Positions 46,839 through 64,000 of a DNA stretch of 64,000 nucleotides are shown one piece after another (positions within the stretch are counted from its first letter, which is position 1; every line of letters begins with the position of its first letter). The notes beneath the pieces were generated by a model, which saw only the letters and a program-made list of their open reading frames with translations, did not search any database and was not told the origin of the DNA. A program made the translations under genes and the position numbers. The DNA is from Cerioporus squamosus. Lineage: Eukaryota > Basidiomycota > Agaricomycetes > Polyporales > Polyporaceae. Location: the NCBI GenBank assembly GCA_022592435.1, contig JABYQS010000003.1, positions 604,470-668,469 on the forward strand, in the 5' to 3' direction.

Positions 46839-47508
46839 TCAGTCGACCTTGCAGTGAACCTTGCCCCAACCGCTTACCCAACTCACTAGCAACTTCTCCG
46901 CCGCCTTCTGAACCCAAGGCCTGTCCGAGATGATGACCATCGCCCTCCATGCGCACTGCGCCATATTGGTCCAACGACCATCCTTCTTCCCCGGGCCCTT
47001 CTTGAACGCATTTGCAAGGTTGTGTACGATCTTGCCGTCTTCACCGAGCAGCAGCATAGCAAGGGTGTCGCCGGCTGCTGAGTGTTCGTCCAGCGTGACG
47101 ACGCAAGTCTTGAACCCCAGTTCTTCGGCCTTCTCCACGTCGGTGAGTACCTCTTCAGCTGAGGTGACGAATACTTGCACCGATCCCCGATGTTTCTGCT
47201 CTAGTTCTCTAAGGTACCGCTGCCTCTGCAGCGGACCCTTCTTTGCCTGGTATGTATTGTGAGCCACCTCCAAGAGTCCGTCAGGTCAAACCGAAACACA
47301 CCTTCGGACAACCAGCTCTTGCGTGTCCCTTCATCCGATGTCCGCATGCTCGACAACGTGGGGGTCTCCGAGGGGATTCGGTTGCGAAACCCTGACGATC
47401 GTAAGGGAGGGCTCTACGCTGACGTCTCCCTGATGTATTATGGGTGCTGGCGCTGGCGGTGCTAGCAGACATTGTCCCCCGACTGCTGCTCCTGCTGGCT
47501 GTAGGCAT
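46839..47508 (-). CDS. Small zinc-knuckle protein A (unrecognised family)
   Basis: Read as join(46839..47246, 47302..47508) on the minus strand, 204 residues, one 55-nt intron in phase 0. The N-terminus is Ser/Thr/Arg-rich. Residues around 52-67 form a CCHC-like knuckle, CRACGHRMKGHARAGC (C-x2-C-x6-H-x4-C), placed just before the intron. The second exon encodes a compact alpha/beta region: QVFVTSAEEVLTDVEKAEEL, then GFKTCVVTLDEHSAAGDTLA and AMLLLGEDGKIVHNLANAF, ending HCKVD. The layout matches the gene at 48086-48754, so the two are probably diverged paralogues. The fold of the C-terminal part looks Rossmann- or BRCT-like in strand/helix rhythm, but this is only an impression. Nucleic-acid binding is suggested by the knuckle. 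Confidence 0.75.
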
Positions 47509-48085
47509 TGCGACGATATAGAGGTTGTTCGGGGGCGAAAGTGTTGTCAAGCCGTCGGGCGACCGAGGTAGATGGTTTCCGCATCGCCTGCCTGGATCCC
47601 AGGCATTTTGATCAGTTGCCAATGTCAAGTATCTTCATAAAGTCCGTTGTCAGATGCCCGTCTCTTTCACCGTGATGCGCACACGGTGCTGTTTCAGCCC
47701 TCAGGTCTCATCTATCTCATCCATCTACCTTTATCATGCACGCTGTAGCTGATGTTCATCCTTTGTTAGTCGGCAGCAGCAGTGGACGCCGGACGTGAAG
47801 ACTGCGTCCCGCTGTGGAGGATGATGCACGTTTCCTGCTATGCGGCGTCTCATCTTTCCATCCATTCAGTTCACGCTAAGCACGAGGGGATGCTGTGGAC
47901 AGCGCTAGCCACAGCAACGAACTTGAGATATATAAGGAATACATCGCGTCCGACAACAACATCCGACAAGTTGGGTCTGCTGACTCCTTCCGAAGCTACA
48001 AGTGTTGGTGGGTGAGCTGAATTCGTTCCCGTTGTTTCGTAAGGCATGCACTCACTACATGGGCGACGTACCCAATCGGGCACCC
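47509..48085. other. Spacer between the zinc-knuckle paralogues
   Basis: 577 bases with no supportable gene. It would contain the promoter of paralogue A and the 3' flank of paralogue B. Confidence 0.45.
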
Positions 48086-48754
48086 CTACGCCCTCCGTCC
48101 AGGTTTCCAGGCGACCATCTCCTCCCAAAACATCTGCACATCCATCTCGAGGTGATCGACCACTATGTCCTCCCAGGTGTCAGGCGATGCACCATGCTGG
48201 ACGAGGCGGGTAACATAGTTCCTAACTATGTCATCCGTACGCCCGACAACGAGGAGTCCGGTATTGAACTCCGGCCAGCTCAGCCCAGGGTGAAGACATT
48301 CGGCTGCATACCGGAGCGAGTATGCGACTCCAATATCCCACAGCAGCTCGTCCGAGTTGACAAGCATGACGTAGACATCGCTTGGATGGTCATCCAGCAG
48401 CGTGCGGATGCGCTTCTTGCTCTTTGTCAATCGCTCCTTCCTGTCGATGGTAGGCAAGACGCATTTGTCCCATACCTCCTCGAATCCCTTTGGAGCAAGT
48501 GGTGGGTAGACATTGACACATCCCGAGACCAGGTGTCCCTTCCCAGGGAGTCCACAGCATCGCCGTATGGTGCCACCGGTCGTCTTCTCGCGTTTCACGA
48601 AGTTCGGTGAGTCATCGTCGTCGACGTCGCCGAACTGAAAGCTAGTGCTGGCTCTCCGGGGTGTGTGCTGCTGCCTTGACGGCGGGGTGGGGGAATTGAG
48701 AAGGAGAGTACTCCGAGGTGCGGGCGCTGGTAGTGCCGACCGGCGGCGGGACAT
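48086..48754 (-). CDS. Small zinc-knuckle-like protein B, paralogue of A
   Basis: A single open frame of 222 residues from ATG 48754 (MSRRRSALPAPAPRSTLLLN); a longer in-frame start at 48868 has a less plausible N-terminus. It has a Pro/Ser-rich head, then CCGLPGKGHLVSGC, which resembles the CCHC knuckle of paralogue A but with the first two cysteines adjacent instead of two residues apart. The C-terminal part follows the same order as A: a basic helix (RKERLTKSKKRIRTLL), a strand (DVYVMLVNSDELLWDIGVAY) and NTGLLVVGRTDDIVRNYVTR, ending MVAWKPGRR. Paralogue A has an intron after its knuckle; here the corresponding stretch is open and no phase-compatible intron was found. Function unknown. It is divergent from NOP14. 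Confidence 0.65.
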   Translation of the reverse strand: MSRRRSALPAPAPRSTLLLNSPTPPSRQQHTPRRASTSFQFGDVDDDDSPNFVKREKTTGGTIRRCCGLPGKGHLVSGCVNVYPPLAPKGFEEVWDKCVLPTIDRKERLTKSKKRIRTLLDDHPSDVYVMLVNSDELLWDIGVAYSLRYAAECLHPGLSWPEFNTGLLVVGRTDDIVRNYVTRLVQHGASPDTWEDIVVDHLEMDVQMFWEEMVAWKPGRRA

Positions 48755-49310
48755 GATGTCAGGGGTTGCGCGTGAGGAAGTAAGTAGTGGTGGTGGGTTG
48801 CGACGCGATACAGATGTTCTTTCCTTTCTGAGAGGAAAATTCGGTCTTTTTATGCAAATCATAGACAAAGAGCTCCCCAGTCTGGAGAGGGTGTTCGTGC
48901 GAGGACATAACCCTTGGGAACCAGCAGTATTTGGATTGGAATCAAAGGTCTACTGAACAAATAGCATGCGAGCCGCCTTGCGAGACAAGCGACATAGGTC
49001 CAAGAGGTGGCAACATCACATCTTTCGCCCACAGAACGGTATAGAAACGTCTTGGCACTTGCGATTCATCCAAGCCATCTTACAAGTGCAACGGCGCGCC
49101 CGCAAACGCTACGCCCTGGTTTGGCGGGGGCGGGCGATCGGTAGATCGGGAATCTTGCCCGTGACACGCCGTGACGTGACATAATTTTGGGCAGGAGACC
49201 CCGACTGGGAAGCAGAGCAGAGACTCGGAGCCTCTTTGGACCTTGCTTGGTTTGTCTCGCTGCGTTCTTGCTTCGTTTCGCCTTTTCATCTTGATCTGTG
49301 ATACCGGACC
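48755..49310. promoter_or_regulatory. Divergent promoter region, zinc-knuckle B and NOP14
   Basis: 556 bases between two start codons pointing away from each other, so both promoters should lie here. No individual element was identified with confidence. Confidence 0.4.
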
Positions 49311-52300
49311 ATGGCGAAAGGCTCCCAGCTCAAGCAGCTCAAGAGCGCGCTGCAGGACGCGGGACTAGCGCAGCAACCCCAGGCGGGCAAGAAGCGCAAA
49401 CGGGCTGCTCCTACCGAGCGCGACAAGGAGAAGAAAGCGGCGCGGCTGAGGGAGATTCAGCAGAAGCTCAACCCGTTTGATGTGAAGGTCACGAAGGTCA
49501 AACATGATGTTGGGGGCAGGAAAATCACTGGAACGACTGGACGTCCGGCGCAGAGCAAGCAAGCCGGCATTGAGCAGGTACGCATGTCCCCTCTATCTTG
49601 CGCGAACTGTGTCTCATTCCGCATGTTTGTATCGCTTGTGTTTGCCCTTCTGGCAACAGAGGAAGAAGACGCTCCTGAAGGAGTTTGAGGAGAAAGACCG
49701 TTCGGGCGGCATCGTGGATCGTCGGTTCGGTGAAAACGACCCTACCATGGCACCCGAGGAACGTATGCTGGAGCGTTTTACGCGCGAAAGGCAGCGCGCA
49801 TCGAAGGGTACCGCATTCAACCTCGAGGACGAAGATGAGCTCACCCACTACGGCCAAAGTCTGTCCAAACTGGACGACTTCGACAATGTCGGTTTGGGCC
49901 TCGACGACGACGATGAGGAAGAAGGTATGTTTCGCGATTCGTTTGAATTGGTTTCCTCGTGTTGAACATATGCGCAGGTCAAATGGACAAGCGGACCGTC
50001 GAAAGGTCCCACTTTGGTGGCTTTGGTGAGGACGAGGACGAGGGCGACGAAGACGAGGACGAGGTGCGCTACTCCTTTGCATATGTGCGAAACAAGGACA
50101 CTCATATTCCATCAATAGCCTGCACGGAAGAAGTCCAAGGCGGAAGTTATGGCGGAAGTGATTGCAAAGAGCAAGCAGCACAAGGTTCGTTTTTCAAATC
50201 TGGCTTTGACCTCGGCATACACTCATGCGCTCGATGCAGATCCTACGTCAAACGCAACAAGAGGAAGATGAGAACCTCCGTCACGAACTTGACCAAGAGC
50301 TTGATTCCATCCGTTCACTACTCTTTGCCGCTCCGCTCGCCGAGAATCCAGCCGAACCTTCCACAGACGGCCCTGCCGCTCCTGCGGCGCCTCTACCCGA
50401 AGACCAGGATAAAGAGTACGATCAGGCTGTGCGCGAGCTCGCTCTCGATCGACGAGCGAAGCCGAAGGACCGGACAAAGACGGAGGAGGAACTCGCGTTG
50501 GAGGAAAAAGAAGCGCTGGAGAAGGCCGAGAGGCGGCGACTTCGGCGGATGCGGGGCGAGGAGAGTGAGAGTGAAGACGAGCAGCAGAAGGGCAAGCGCA
50601 AGCAGACGAAGCCGCGGGGTGGTGATGACCTTGAGGATGACTTCGTTGATGAGGAGCAGGATTGGGGCGGGCTCGGGGCTGGTCTGCGCGACGACATTTC
50701 TATGGGTCGTGCAGATGAAGAGGGGGAAGATAGCGAGGAAGATGAGGACGAGGAAGATGGTAGTGAGGAGGGCGACGATGACGACGCCGATGAAGACGGG
50801 TCGGTTGCCGACGAGTTCGAGAGTGCGGAGGAGGACTCCGGTGAAGAAGACGGAGAAGAAGGCGAGTCCGAGGCCCTTGTGGAGACGAAGCGAGCACGAC
50901 GCACAAAGTCAGTCTCTGCTACGAAGGAACTGCCGTACACTTTCCCTTGTCCCGAGACGCACGACGAGTTCCTTGAGATCATCGAGGATATCGACGAGAA
51001 GGACGTCCCGACGGTTCTTAAGCGTATCCGTACCCTTCACCATCCGAGCTTGGCGGAAGAGAACAAGTTCAAGTTGCAGGTGTGTCCTGACGCTCTGTAC
51101 TCAAGAGAGCATACACTCATTCATCATCTAGGGACTGAACAATGTGCTTATCGAGCATATCCTCTACATTACCTCACCTCCGACGCCGCGTCACACCGTT
51201 CTTGCATCCCTCCTCCCACACCTTGCCGCACTCACAAAATCATACCCTATTCAGTCCGCAGAGGCATTCGTCGAGAAGCTCAGCCTCATGCACAAGAACC
51301 TGAAGCGTGGACTCTCGAAGGGAGCACTCGACCCCGAGGCGAAGACATGGCCCGGGATTCCGGAGTTGTCGCTCTTACGGGTCATCGGACAGCTATGGCC
51401 CACGAGCGACCTGAACCACCCCGTCATATCTCCCGCACGACTACTCATGGGAGCGTACCTCGGACTTGGTCGGATACGGAGTTTACAGGATATCGCTAGC
51501 GGACTGTTCTTATGCAGCCTGTTGCTCCACTACGAGAAACTCTCGAAGCGTTTTGTGCCGGAAGCGATCAACTTCCTCGTCAACTCCGTGCTTCATCTGG
51601 CTCCACACTCGTACGCAAGCGTCGACTCATTGCCAGGCAGCTTTCCAGCCTTGGACTTCCGGACAGCTTCAACCTTACCCCTTGCCATTGACATCAAGAA
51701 GGCGAAGAAGTTGTCGGTGAACAAGCCTGATCTGACCAAGAGCTTGTGCCAGTCGCGACTTGGCGAGCAAGAGAAGGTTGACCTCCTTGGCCTCAGCCTC
51801 GAACTTCTCAGTCGTTTCGCCGACATGTACAAGGGTCTGGATGGCTTCGTTGAGCTGTTCACACCATTAGGGGGGATTATTGCGGCTGTCAAAAACAGTA
51901 GCCTTCCATCGGAGCTCTCGGTGCGTATCCCCACTTTATGCAACCGTGGAATTCGACTCACGCATCATACAGACCAGGATGCAGTCATTACAGGACACCG
52001 TTGGTCGCATGTTGAAGTTCGCCCTGCAAGCTCGTCGACCTCTCCGGCTCCAAGCACACAAGCCCATACCCATCCCGACATATGTCCGAAGTTCGAACAC
52101 ACCACGTCGAATTACCTCCGCAACCGCGATCCGGACCACGAGCGAAACGAGGCAGCGAAGTTGCGTGCGCAGTACAAGCAGGAGCGCAAAGGTGCGATCC
52201 GCGAATTGCGCAAGGACGCACGATTCCTGGCGGCGGAGCAGCAGAAGAAGCAGAAGGAGAAGGATCGTGCGTACAACGAGCGGATGAAGCGGGTGTTCGG

Positions 52301-52382
52301 TTCGATCGAGTCGGAACGGGCGGAGGAGAAGGCTTTGGAGAGAGAGAAGATGAAAGAGAAAAGACGAGCGGGTCGCAAGTAG
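49311..52382 (+). CDS. nop14: Nucleolar protein NOP14 (small-subunit processome)
   Basis: Exons read as 49311-49577, 49660-49924, 49978-50063, 50119-50184, 50240-51079, 51132-51920 and 51973-52382. Matches to NOP14 run along the length: KKTLLKEFEEKDRSGGIVDR, RTVERSHFGGFGEDEDE, KSKAEVMAEVIAKSKQHK, long acidic repeats in the middle, KNLKRGLSKGALDPEAKTWP, PARLLMGAYLGLGRIRSLQD, and the basic C-terminus RELRKDARFLAAEQQKKQ. NOP14 is needed for 18S rRNA maturation and 40S export in the nucleolus. In the last exon the frame is broken near 52086: QAHKPIPIPTYV and PKFEHTTSNYLRN are in different frames and rejoin if one base (probably a C in the CC run) is restored, giving about 907 residues. As written, the protein would lose its last ~100 conserved residues. 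An essential gene is unlikely to be truncated this way, so an assembly error is preferred. Confidence 0.92.
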
Positions 52383-52460
52383 CTCTACTTGCCCGGTTGA
52401 GTGTCAGCTCACCATTTTCTCCTATATACACCATGCATTCTGTCTATCTGTTGAGCATCA

Positions 52461-52498
52461 AGTACTACTAAGTAGTAGTGATAGTAGTAGTACTATAG
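52461..52498. repeat. Short TAG/CTA microsatellite
   Basis: An imperfect run of agtactactaagtagtagt type lies in the 295-base gap between the NOP14 stop and the ATR start. It can fold on itself (CTACTA with TAGTAG) and might sit in the NOP14 3' end region, but no terminator role is shown. Confidence 0.5.
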
Positions 52499-52677
52499 AT
52501 CGCCAGAGCTTGAGCAGGCGCGTGAGCGCCTGCGCGACGCGCTCCAGTTTTGCCTTGGTTTTGCCACCGACGCGTCTCCCTGGTACACACCTCCACCAAC
52601 TTGTCCTCCGCGTCCTGCCTACCGCCCACCCTTATTGGACAGATTCTTTGGCGTCGGACTCGAGATATGCTGGCACT

Positions 52678-61233
<8,556 letters not shown>

Positions 61234-61363
61234 TCACCGCGTCCAGCCAAGACCAAGAATTACTATGATATACCTGCTATCGACCTGCTACATTGTATCA
61301 TACATCCTGCATATCATTATCACTGTACTGCTACACAAATCCTACATGACCATGCTTTGCGCT

Positions 61364-62308
61364 CTAGGACTGTAACGCGGCCTCAAGCTCCTTCTTTAGT
61401 CTGTTTGACTCGTTTTCCTTCTCGATAAGCTTGTTGCGCCACTTGTGCGTGTCCTCGACGATCGTCTTCAGTGCCTTCTCCAGGCGCTCTGCCTCCTCCT
61501 TCTCCATTTCCTGCGTGAACTCAGGGGTGCCGCCCTTCGATGCTTCGAGGGAGGCAGGGTTCGCTGTGTGGAAGGGCACCGGACGCCGCCTGTTCTTGGG
61601 AAGAGGAGTGGGAGGGTGCGCGGTAAGGATGTTCAGGAAGACTTGGTACGGGTCGTTGAAGACGATTTCGTCGTACTGCCAGGAATGCACGGGACCAGCT
61701 TTCGCAGCAGCCTCAAGCGAGGGGATCTCGGGTTCACCGCTACCGGCGGCGGTCCAGGGGTGCAGTTTGAGGTGGTGGTAGAAGGTGATGGCCTTCTCGC
61801 CCGACTCGGCGACGAAGTTTATGCGGATGGTAATCTCGAATTCACCCCATCTAGCTTGACTGTCAGAACGTAGCCTAGCATGATGTTCAGAGAACGCACC
61901 CTGTCTCTGAGACCTCGAAGGGAGGCTTGTCGACATCTTCAGCCGGGCGAGTTCAGCCGTCAAGAAATACGCGGACGGCGGGTGGCACACTTACTTCGGT
62001 TCGGGTTGGGGTACGTATCGTGCAGCTTGAACGTCACCCGCTTGATGAAGTAGCTCAAGTCATCCGCACCTCCAACGATATCAGAGTCCGGTACAGACGC
62101 TGCGCTGCGCACAGCGACCGTCCAGCGGTGGGTGTGGTCGGAACTCGGGAGCGCCTCCCTCTCCTTCGGGGTCAAGACCCAGGCATTGTTCCATAGATTA
62201 TAGGACGGTGTATCGTCACTCCCTAGCATCCATATATCAGTGAAACAGTATAGGCTCGTGTAGGGAGGACAGACGCACTCGGACGCGGACGCGGTCGTTG
62301 GAGGCCAT
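61364..62308 (-). CDS. yaf9: YAF9, YEATS-domain chromatin protein
   Basis: Exons on the minus strand: 62308-62279, 62222-61995, 61936-61900 and 61850-61364. The YEATS domain is clear: HTHRWTVAVR, DDLSYFIKRVTFKLHDTYPN, PPFEVSETGWGEFEITIRIN and FYHHLKLHPW. A C-terminal coiled coil follows (EKEEAERLEKALKTIVEDT). YAF9 reads acylated histone H3 and belongs to the SWR1 and NuA4 complexes. Exon 2 starts GVTIHRPIIYG and must continue NNAWVLTPKERE, but the two are in different frames; restoring one A near 62189-62190 (TATGGAACAATG) fixes it. Splice phase independently demands the extra base: exon 2 is 228 nt but must leave one base over. With it, the protein is 260 residues. It converges on the ATR gene (130 bases between stops) and diverges from the COX7-like gene. 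Confidence 0.93.
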
Positions 62309-62436
62309 GACGGTCGACTCGGGACGCGGGTCGAGGCGAGTCGCGCCGGTTCGGCGTTTGGGACTCCGCCTCGCGAGTTGACCTCACACCTTCATCTTCG
62401 ACACAACCTCCTTGTTCCGCACCTCCTGCGTTCAAA
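62309..62436. promoter_or_regulatory. Divergent promoter between YAF9 and COX7-like gene
   Basis: 128 bases separate the two opposed start codons. The sequence is GC-rich on the YAF9 side and C/T-rich near the COX7-like start. No specific factor site is claimed. Confidence 0.45.
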
Positions 62437-62883
62437 ATGCTCAACGCGCTCGTCAACAGTCAGTGTCCATGGCAGGATGCGGATATGGGTTGTTCTCAAT
62501 AAATTTCTCTCTGGCAGAGCCAACCATGTCGTGGAGAGCAGAAGCTGGTCCAGGTGAGTTGCAGCTCAGTACCTCGGATGGCCTGTCGTGCAGCCTGTTC
62601 AATACTTGTTGCATGCTCTCCAGAACCAGCACATCCCCATCTACTACCGTCTCCCCCGTTCGAAGCTCTACGTCAGTGAGTACCGTCTTCACCCGACACC
62701 CCGAGGTCTCCTCCTGAGTTCGCTGTCCGTCAGGGACATACTACGCCATCTTCACTGTCGGTATGATCAGCACGGCGTACGGCGGTTCCAGCTCATCCGG
62801 GTAAGTTATGTGATACCGGACGTGGGTTGTCGTGCTAACGTCGGTCTATCTATGTATTCATAGGGCAAGCCCGCTCGGAGTGA
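62437..62883 (+). CDS. Cytochrome c oxidase subunit VIIa (COX7)-like, frame-disrupted
   Basis: A small multi-exon gene. The recognisable core is exon 62594-62675 (PVQYLLHALQNQHIPIYYRL, then PRSKLYV) joined to 62734-62800 (RTYYAIFTVGMISTAYGG). This fits the COX7/VIIa pattern of a short matrix part, the 'PRS.LY' motif and one membrane helix. After TAYGG the conserved FQLIRGKPA lies in another frame; one extra T near 62786 would restore it and makes the exon phase close. A second missing base near 62873 would give the short end GKPASE and a stop at 62881-62883; otherwise the frame runs on. The first two exons (62437-62458 and 62518-62553) are tentative because their phases do not close. The subunit sits in complex IV of the inner mitochondrial membrane. 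It lies next to COA3, an assembly factor for the same complex. Confidence 0.55.
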
Positions 62884-63298
62884 TTGGGGCAACCTGGGGG
62901 TGCACAGACATGTAGTCGTCCGTCGTTCAATACAATATCACGCCGATAGACAAGGCATCCTTTCGTGTGTAAGGTCTGCATGGTTGAGTGCGCGCGCCCG
63001 ACATCCGATCTCCTCCGACGTGTTTCTGCTCTGGCTGCTCCTATGAGACCTATCCAATATCATTCTTGTATGATTGTCCTAGACCTGCGCGACGGTTGTC
63101 TGGTAAGACCTGGTTCGATGTACATAATTGCGATACATGAGAGACGAGCGAGCATGGCAAGAACTTGAAGTGCTGCCGTCTGTCTGCACGTGCGCAGGGT
63201 TCGGAAGAGGCTCGCGTGAGGCGTAGCTCTTGCTCTCATCTCCTTCCTCCGTTTGCGTCTCGCTGCCGGTCCATAGTCACGCCCCCAACCCTGACGCC
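62884..63298. other. Intergenic region, COA3 promoter
   Basis: 415 bases between two plus-strand genes. No coding frame is supported; the stretch just before 63299 should contain the COA3 promoter and leader. Confidence 0.45.
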
Positions 63299-63990
63299 AT
63301 GACCGACCAATACGTCGATCCCAAGTATGCTCGCGCGTCGTACCGTCCCAAGAACGTACGTGTCCTGACTCGTATGTGCCCGTGGCACCCTGCGCACACT
63401 CCTCTCCTTCAGATCATGTCTCCGGGCCTGCAACGCGCACGTCAGCCATTCCGACTGCGCAACACCATCACTGGAATCGTGCTTGCAGGCTTCGCTGTGG
63501 GCGTGTGGGCGTACTCAATCGGCGCGGTGAAGCAGGACAAGTTTGACGACGTGGACGAGGAGGCGCGTGCGCTCATGGCCGGGTCTGGATTGCAGAGGTC
63601 GGAGGACGGTGCAGCAGAGGGACGAGGAGCGGCGGATGCGTCAAAGGCGACGGTTTCAGAGCGGCAGCAGTTGTCGCGGACGTGGTGTCGCCAACCATAC
63701 CACCAACCGCGGCGACTCCGTCGAGGCGTCGCGGTGTGCTCCCTTGGCTGCTCGAAGACCGTATACCGCGGCTGTTTGACCCCGCTACTGGGACCTTGGT
63801 CTGGGGAGCACCACCTGTGGACAATGTTGGGAAGTTGTGGGACGGGTGCTGGGAGCAGGCGGATAGCTTGATCCTCGGTGTTCAAGAGTACCCCTTGCTC
63901 TATCCGTTGCGTATTGTACTAGTAATCCACTCCATTCAGCATTCTGCACACATACATAACACATTCAAGCATAGCGGAACATTATGCTGA
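63299..63990 (+). CDS. coa3: Cytochrome c oxidase assembly factor COA3
   Basis: Exon 1 is 63299-63355 (MTDQYVDPKYARASYRPKN) and exon 2 starts at 63413 after a 57-nt intron. The core is diagnostic: SPGLQRARQPFRLRNTITGI, one membrane helix (VLAGFAVGVWAYSI), then VKQDKFDDVDEEARALM. COA3 (CCDC56 in animals) is an inner-membrane protein that binds newly made Cox1 and, with Cox14, controls its translation and assembly. Beyond about 63658 the frame that continues is not the protein-like one. The stretch RGVLPWLLEDRIPRLFDP followed by TLVWGAPPVDNVGKLWD sits in the frame one base earlier and looks like the real C-terminus, so one base is probably missing near 63658. The stop at 63988-63990 belongs to this second frame; the true stop may come sooner. 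The gene ends 10 bases before the window edge. Confidence 0.82.
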
Positions 63991-64000
63991 CACACGAGAG

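Noticed and set aside
48450..48560. An intron in zinc-knuckle gene B at the position of the intron in gene A
   Set aside because: The candidate donor gtctac and acceptor gacag do not give compatible phase, and the stretch reads as ordinary protein without splicing.

Overview
The window is fungal nuclear DNA, almost certainly from an agaricomycete basidiomycete (polypore-like is my guess). The genes are dense and rich in short introns, mostly 50-65 nt with GT..AG ends. The protein set is fungal: a TRP/flavin-carrier-type membrane protein, COA3, YAF9 and NOP14. There is also a Plavaka-class DNA transposon, a class expanded in mushroom-forming fungi. No rRNA, tRNA, CRISPR or prokaryotic feature was seen.

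Layout. 1-4.9 kb: a divergent pair, IST3/RBMX2-like (spliceosome, minus) and eIF3d (plus). 6.2-7.9 kb: a rhomboid pseudoprotease with a CUE domain (Dsc2/UBAC2-like). 10.1-11.2 kb: a conserved fungal protein, possibly NTF2-like. 12.5-24.8 kb: a 12.3-kb unit bounded by matching terminal inverted repeats and a TA duplication. It holds an unrecognised accessory gene, a large broken piece of the spliceosomal gene PRP8, and a Plavaka-type transposase. 24.8-30.5 kb: no supportable gene. 30.5-34.9 kb: a GATA zinc-finger factor and an ING-family PHD protein. 37.4 kb: a 190-bp MITE with the same terminal repeats as the 12.3-kb unit. 38.1-39.0 kb: a weak unrecognised gene.

39.6-64.0 kb is mostly housekeeping: a TRP-like membrane protein, a CNH (citron homology) protein, two related small zinc-knuckle genes, NOP14 (small-subunit ribosome biogenesis), an ATR/Mec1 checkpoint kinase, YAF9 (YEATS chromatin reader), a COX7-like cytochrome oxidase subunit and the cytochrome oxidase assembly factor COA3. 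The last two are neighbours with related jobs.

Two points shape interpretation. First, the 12.3-kb unit looks like a transposon that has captured part of PRP8. Second, several conserved genes (NOP14, YAF9, COX7-like, COA3, and probably the accessory gene) each need one missing base restored to read through. This points to single-base deletion errors in the assembly rather than to many independent pseudogenes. Exon coordinates below were read by hand from splice sites and phase; total gene spans are more certain than every internal boundary.
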